From Nitzschia sp. pyKryTriq1 (Eukaryota; Bacillariophyta; Bacillariophyceae; Bacillariales; Bacillariaceae), in the NCBI GenBank assembly GCA_956465555.1, contig OY101116.1:3100001-3164000 (forward strand): a stretch of DNA of 64,000 nt, in the 5' to 3' direction. Below, one piece after another: positions 60,959-64,000 of the stretch. The translations under genes and the position numbers were made by a program. Below the pieces are notes generated by a model. That model saw only the letters and a list, made by a program, of their open reading frames with translations, had not been told where the DNA came from and ran no database searches. How positions within the stretch are numbered: the stretch's first letter is position 1; every line of letters starts with the position of its first letter.

Positions 60959-61605
60959 CTATTTACCTTCTGGTGATTTGTTGTCCAGCAGAAACTCAAG
61001 ATCGCCAAAGTAAGTTTGATGCTCACTCGACGGCGAAAGATCTTTGTGCTGTCCCCAGAATCCAGAGCGCTTGGTCACTTGGAGGTCTCCATGGACCTGA
61101 ACCTGGCAGGCAAGTCGAAGAAGAGGGGACTGCTTCTCGGGGTTGTGGGGAGGAAAGGATAATCGGAGCCATTCACGTGCATTGCGCTCGCTGGGGTGCA
61201 CTGTTCCTCCCTTGGCGATCTCAACAGCACAAGTGCCACAAGTTCCAAGACCTCGACAATTGATGAGTTTTGATTTTCCGTTGTGGGGGGTAACAATACC
61301 TCTTTGAAGAGCCGCTGTCCGTAGAAGTTCACCATCGTATATTTCGAATTCCACTGTGCCTTCGTCGGTCGTCCATTGTACTACGTGTTTTTGCTTGGAA
61401 GATTTGTCAGTTTTGGGTTGGAATTTTGTCTTGTGACCCTCCTCTTTAGCATTGGCAGATGATTTGTCCCTGGTAGAAAGACAACATGTGTCCCCCTTGT
61501 TCCACTTGAAAATGCCCTCACTCTTCTGGTGGCTGTAAACCCATTACACCGCAGCAACCAAAACATCAAAACCAGTTTGACAGAATATCTTGACGCGCAG
61601 AACAT
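60959..61605 (-). CDS. [2Fe-2S] ferredoxin-like protein, probably organelle-targeted
   Basis: The best model is complement(60959..61469, 61550..61605), 188 aa, using donor GTGTAA and an acceptor after TTTCTACCAG. A donor at GTTTAC a few bases later also fits. The leader MFCASRYSVKLVLMFWLLR is hydrophobic, like a signal peptide. The ferredoxin domain starts HVVQWTTDEGTVEFEIYDGE. Its cluster ligands are in CRGLGTCGTC (C-x5-C-x2-C) and LRLACQV. The x5 spacing differs from the photosynthetic PetF x4 and resembles other plant-type ferredoxin-like proteins. It carries electrons; partners are unknown. The frame after the leader changes, which is why an intron is required. Confidence 0.75.
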
Positions 61606-62396
61606 CCCTCCAATGTTTTCTCAGGGGGCGTTTCGGGGATTTATTAGACTGAAAAATTGTATTTCTAAATGTGGTGGCGTAGACAGATACGAGAGTCTCG
61701 GGGGGGGGGGGGGGCAGAGAAGCATCTCTGGGGTTGTCATTACAACATACATGTCGATGGCGAAACAGCGCCGCCCACTATCCTTCGCGGTTGGTCTTCG
61801 AACACATACAGGGAAACGCCGCCCGCAACAGGAGGAGTGCACCAACAAAAGTAAAATTCGAAACAATGCTCCTCTATCTCGCCGGCCGATCATGCTTTTT
61901 ATGGCCAAAATGCACGGTCCACGTCAGTCAAAAAGAAATCCGATTTGCATGCATACCCGCCAATCACGTAACAAAAAATATCGGTCATCTGCTGTGTTCT
62001 TTATTATTATAGCCCCTTGGCTACTGTTGGCATATCTTTAAAAATATAAGCCCATCGAAGAATGATTCTTTACTCGTATGTTCCTTCCACGCACATTGTC
62101 ATATATTATGGCGGCGTCGTACGAGTGCTGGTACTCTACCTGGTAGCGGTATGTACGAGTAAACGACTCATTTTCGTCGGCCACCACGCACCTCCGACCG
62201 CCAGGTCTTTTACACAAGATACAGTCTTACCTTGTACGGTACAGTACTGTGCTTCTACAACACGAACAGGACTTGTGTCGGATCTCGGAGAAAATCAGCG
62301 ACGACGACGACGACAAAGGACACAGGTCGTCACATCTCAAACTTTTCACAAGAGCAGCTTCAATAAAAGTCGACCATTCAGCGTTGCTACTTCACC
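61606..62396. other. Divergent promoter region with poly-G
   Basis: A G run of about 15 lies at about 61700-61714. GTAC sites lie at about 62130-62160 and 62232-62246. No gene was recognised between the ferredoxin and carrier genes. Confidence 0.5.
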
Positions 62397-63769
62397 ATGA
62401 TCACGCCACGGACTTTGCTTCCGCTAATTTTTTTCTCTGCCGTCGCGGTGCGAGAATCGCATGCATTCTCGCAGCGGCTTCTCGTCGTTCCTTGGAGAAC
62501 CGCGCAGGTGACGACTTCCGCCCAAGACAGAAGGCCTTGGTCAGGTGGTGTGAGACGAAGGATCGTAAGGTCCTATCGAGAGCACAAAGCACTCTCCGTC
62601 CCTTATTTCAGTGGTCCGCCTGCTGACCCAACAAATTCATGGGAGGAAATAATCCTTCCACAAATCCCGCAAAAGAACGAGCACGATGGCATCAATGCGT
62701 TCGACAAGTTCGTAATGGCAGGATCGCTGATTGCTGCGATATTCTCGGCGTATGCTCTGATTTCCTTTCTGGCGCCTGGTTCCTGGCGCTTCTTTGCTGC
62801 TGGGGGCATTTGCGCCGCGACTTCTCATGCAATACCAACGCCGATCGACGTTGTCAAGGTAGGTGATTGGTGATTGCGACCCTAAAATCAGCGAAACGCC
62901 GATCCGTAAATCAAATTGTATCTCACCGACCGATTGGGTCACGCGTTTTTAAGACAAGAAAACAAGTGGACCCGGCTTTGGAGAATAAGAGCTTTATCGT
63001 TGCTGCCCGTGAACTCGTGAAAGAAGAGGGAATGGGTGCTTTATGGGCGGGACTTGGCCCGACAGCGTTTGGTTATTTGCTGGAAGGGGCCGTCAAGTTT
63101 GGAACTTATGAGATATTGAAACCTTTTTTCAAAAATTTCCTCTCTGGATTGGCGGCCTCTACCTCGATTTCCTTCTTTAACTCGCATATTCTTGCCTACA
63201 TGCTTTGTGGTGCTGCCGCCGGGTTTGCAGCCTCGGTCATGCTGTGTCCCATGGAGGCAATCCGGATTCGGATGGTTTCGGAGCCCGAGTTCGCAACAGG
63301 GGGCTGGTTAAAGGTTGGATACCAGATGTTGAAGCAGGAGGGTGTTGGCGGCTTGTGCAAAGGCATCAATCCTATGATATTGAAGCAAGTTCCGTATACC
63401 GTGACGAAAAATGTTTCATTCGACATTCTTACAAAATCATTGTACGCAATCCTGCGGGCGCAAGGAATGGCACTTACAGCAGCATCCATGTTCGTGATTC
63501 CGTTGCTTTCGGCTGTTCTTGCGAGTATGCTTTCCACTGTCACGAGTCAACCGGGGGATATGGTTCTCAGTCTGGTCAATGCTCACAAAGGAGATCGTCG
63601 ATCGAGTGAGATTTTCAATAGCATCCTCAAAAGCCCACGTGGTATTGCGGGGTTCTTTGTCGGGTTCAAAACACGCCTTCTGCACGTGGGGGTGACTGTA
63701 ACAATCCAGCTCCTGGTATATGACTATGTCAAAAGACTTTGCGGGATCGCTGCTACTGGAACATGTTAG
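62397..63769 (+). CDS. Mitochondrial-carrier-family protein with plastid-type leader
   Basis: Exons are 62397..62858 and 62954..63769, 425 aa. The join restores the first carrier signature PTPIDVVKTR (Px[D/E]xx[K/R]). A second signature-like site is CPMEAIRIRM and a third is QPGDMVLSLV. Six membrane segments are plausible (GGICAATSHAIP, ALWAGLGPTAFGYLLEGAVK, YMLCGAAAGFAASV). The second half resembles mitochondrial phosphate carriers (LKQVPYTVTKNVSFD). The N-terminus is a signal peptide, LLPLIFFSAVAVRESHA, followed by Phe: SHA^FSQR resembles the diatom plastid motif ASA^F. Plastid-envelope transport of phosphate or an exchanged metabolite is inferred. Confidence 0.88.
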
Positions 63770-63839
63770 CTTGTTTGAGAGCTATAGAATTTCGGATGAA
63801 AAAGATCATGCTACTACTAGAGATTATGTTCAGATCCCT

Positions 63840-64000
63840 TTAGTCGTTTCTTGTATTCCAAATCTTGATATTTTGCTTCACAGCTTGAATCCAAAGTTTC
63901 TTAGCTTCAGATTGGCTTTCGCGCTTTACCCAGTTCTTGAGATGCTTGAACAGAAACTTGTCATCTTTCTCTGCCCAGTGCTTCCTCAAAGCCGATGCAC
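63840..64000 (-). CDS. C-terminal end of an unknown protein (5' truncated by window)
   Basis: About 53 codons before TAA at 63840-63842 read SALRKHWAEKDDKFLFKHLK then NWVKRESQSEAKKLWIQAVK, ending WNTRND. The segment is helical and basic. The family is not recognised. It lies tail to tail with the carrier gene, 70 bases apart. Confidence 0.6.
   Translation of the reverse strand, partial: ASALRKHWAEKDDKFLFKHLKNWVKRESQSEAKKLWIQAVKQNIKIWNTRND

Noticed and set aside
1-64000. CRISPR arrays, operons, bacterial insertion sequences
   Set aside because: No spaced direct repeats, no ribosome-binding sites, and genes are intron-bearing and monocistronic in layout.
1-64000. tRNA or rRNA genes
   Set aside because: No cloverleaf or rRNA core was recognised by eye in the gaps; a tRNAscan or Rfam run would be needed to exclude them.

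Overview
This window looks like nuclear DNA of a photosynthetic stramenopile, most likely a diatom. Protein genes are close-packed on both strands. Introns are short (about 70-110 bases), with GTRNGT-type donors and pyrimidine-AG acceptors. One protein has a signal peptide ending in the diatom plastid motif ASA^F (47455-49053), and a carrier protein has a similar leader ending SHA^F (62397-63769). A Ty1/copia relic is present. I do not name a species. Start codons are ATG by my choice, and splice sites were picked by frame and domain continuity without transcript data.

Layout, left to right. 1-1062 (-): S-formylglutathione hydrolase that seems to run on into an alcohol dehydrogenase at the window edge. 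1675-2703: copia relic and a large inverted repeat. 2882-4174 (-): Josephin-UIM-UBX deubiquitinase. 5081-6073 (-): CRAL-TRIO lipid-transfer protein. 6995-8131 (+): TatD-type hydrolase. 8235-11357 (-): large acidic unknown. 12660-14429 (-): polyamine/amino-acid permease. 15415-17906 (-): FadE-type acyl-CoA dehydrogenase. 18920-20236 (-): unknown with a SUMO-interaction-like tail. 20862-23750: two BASS-family symporters placed tail to tail. 24327-26615 (-): protein with four copies of an unrecognised domain. 27339-27947 (+): PP28-like/SAP protein. 28013-29975 (-): M17 leucyl aminopeptidase. 30902-33888 (+): acidic unknown. 33952-34830 (-): peroxisomal 2,4-dienoyl-CoA reductase. 35727-40307 (+): F-box/protein-kinase fusion. 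42206-42841 (+): small unknown. 43148-44944 (-): eRF3. 45775-47121 (+): SGT1. 47455-49053 (-): plastid WW-PP2C. 50460-51530 (+): MYND protein. 51598-55113 (-): PH/coiled-coil/PDZ-like protein. 56194-56744 (-): ubiquitin-like protein with a SIM. 58744-60423 (-): eEF3-like HEAT protein without ABC cassettes. 60959-61605 (-): [2Fe-2S] ferredoxin. 62397-63769 (+): carrier with plastid-like leader. 63840-64000 (-): partial unknown.

The genes do not form one pathway. Some share themes: fatty-acid breakdown (acyl-CoA dehydrogenase and the SKL-ended dienoyl-CoA reductase), protein turnover (Josephin, F-box kinase, SGT1, ubiquitin-like protein) and translation (eRF3, eEF3-like HEAT). This is probably ordinary eukaryotic gene scatter.

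The strongest unexplained pattern is in the intergenic DNA. Most long gaps carry clusters of overlapping GTAC palindromes (GTACCGGTAC, GGTACCAGGTACC and variants), which are nearly absent from coding sequence. The most notable gene architectures are the four-copy unknown domain, the F-box/kinase fusion, the FGH-ADH fusion, the plastid WW-PP2C, the stand-alone eEF3-type HEAT protein and the carrier with a plastid-style leader.
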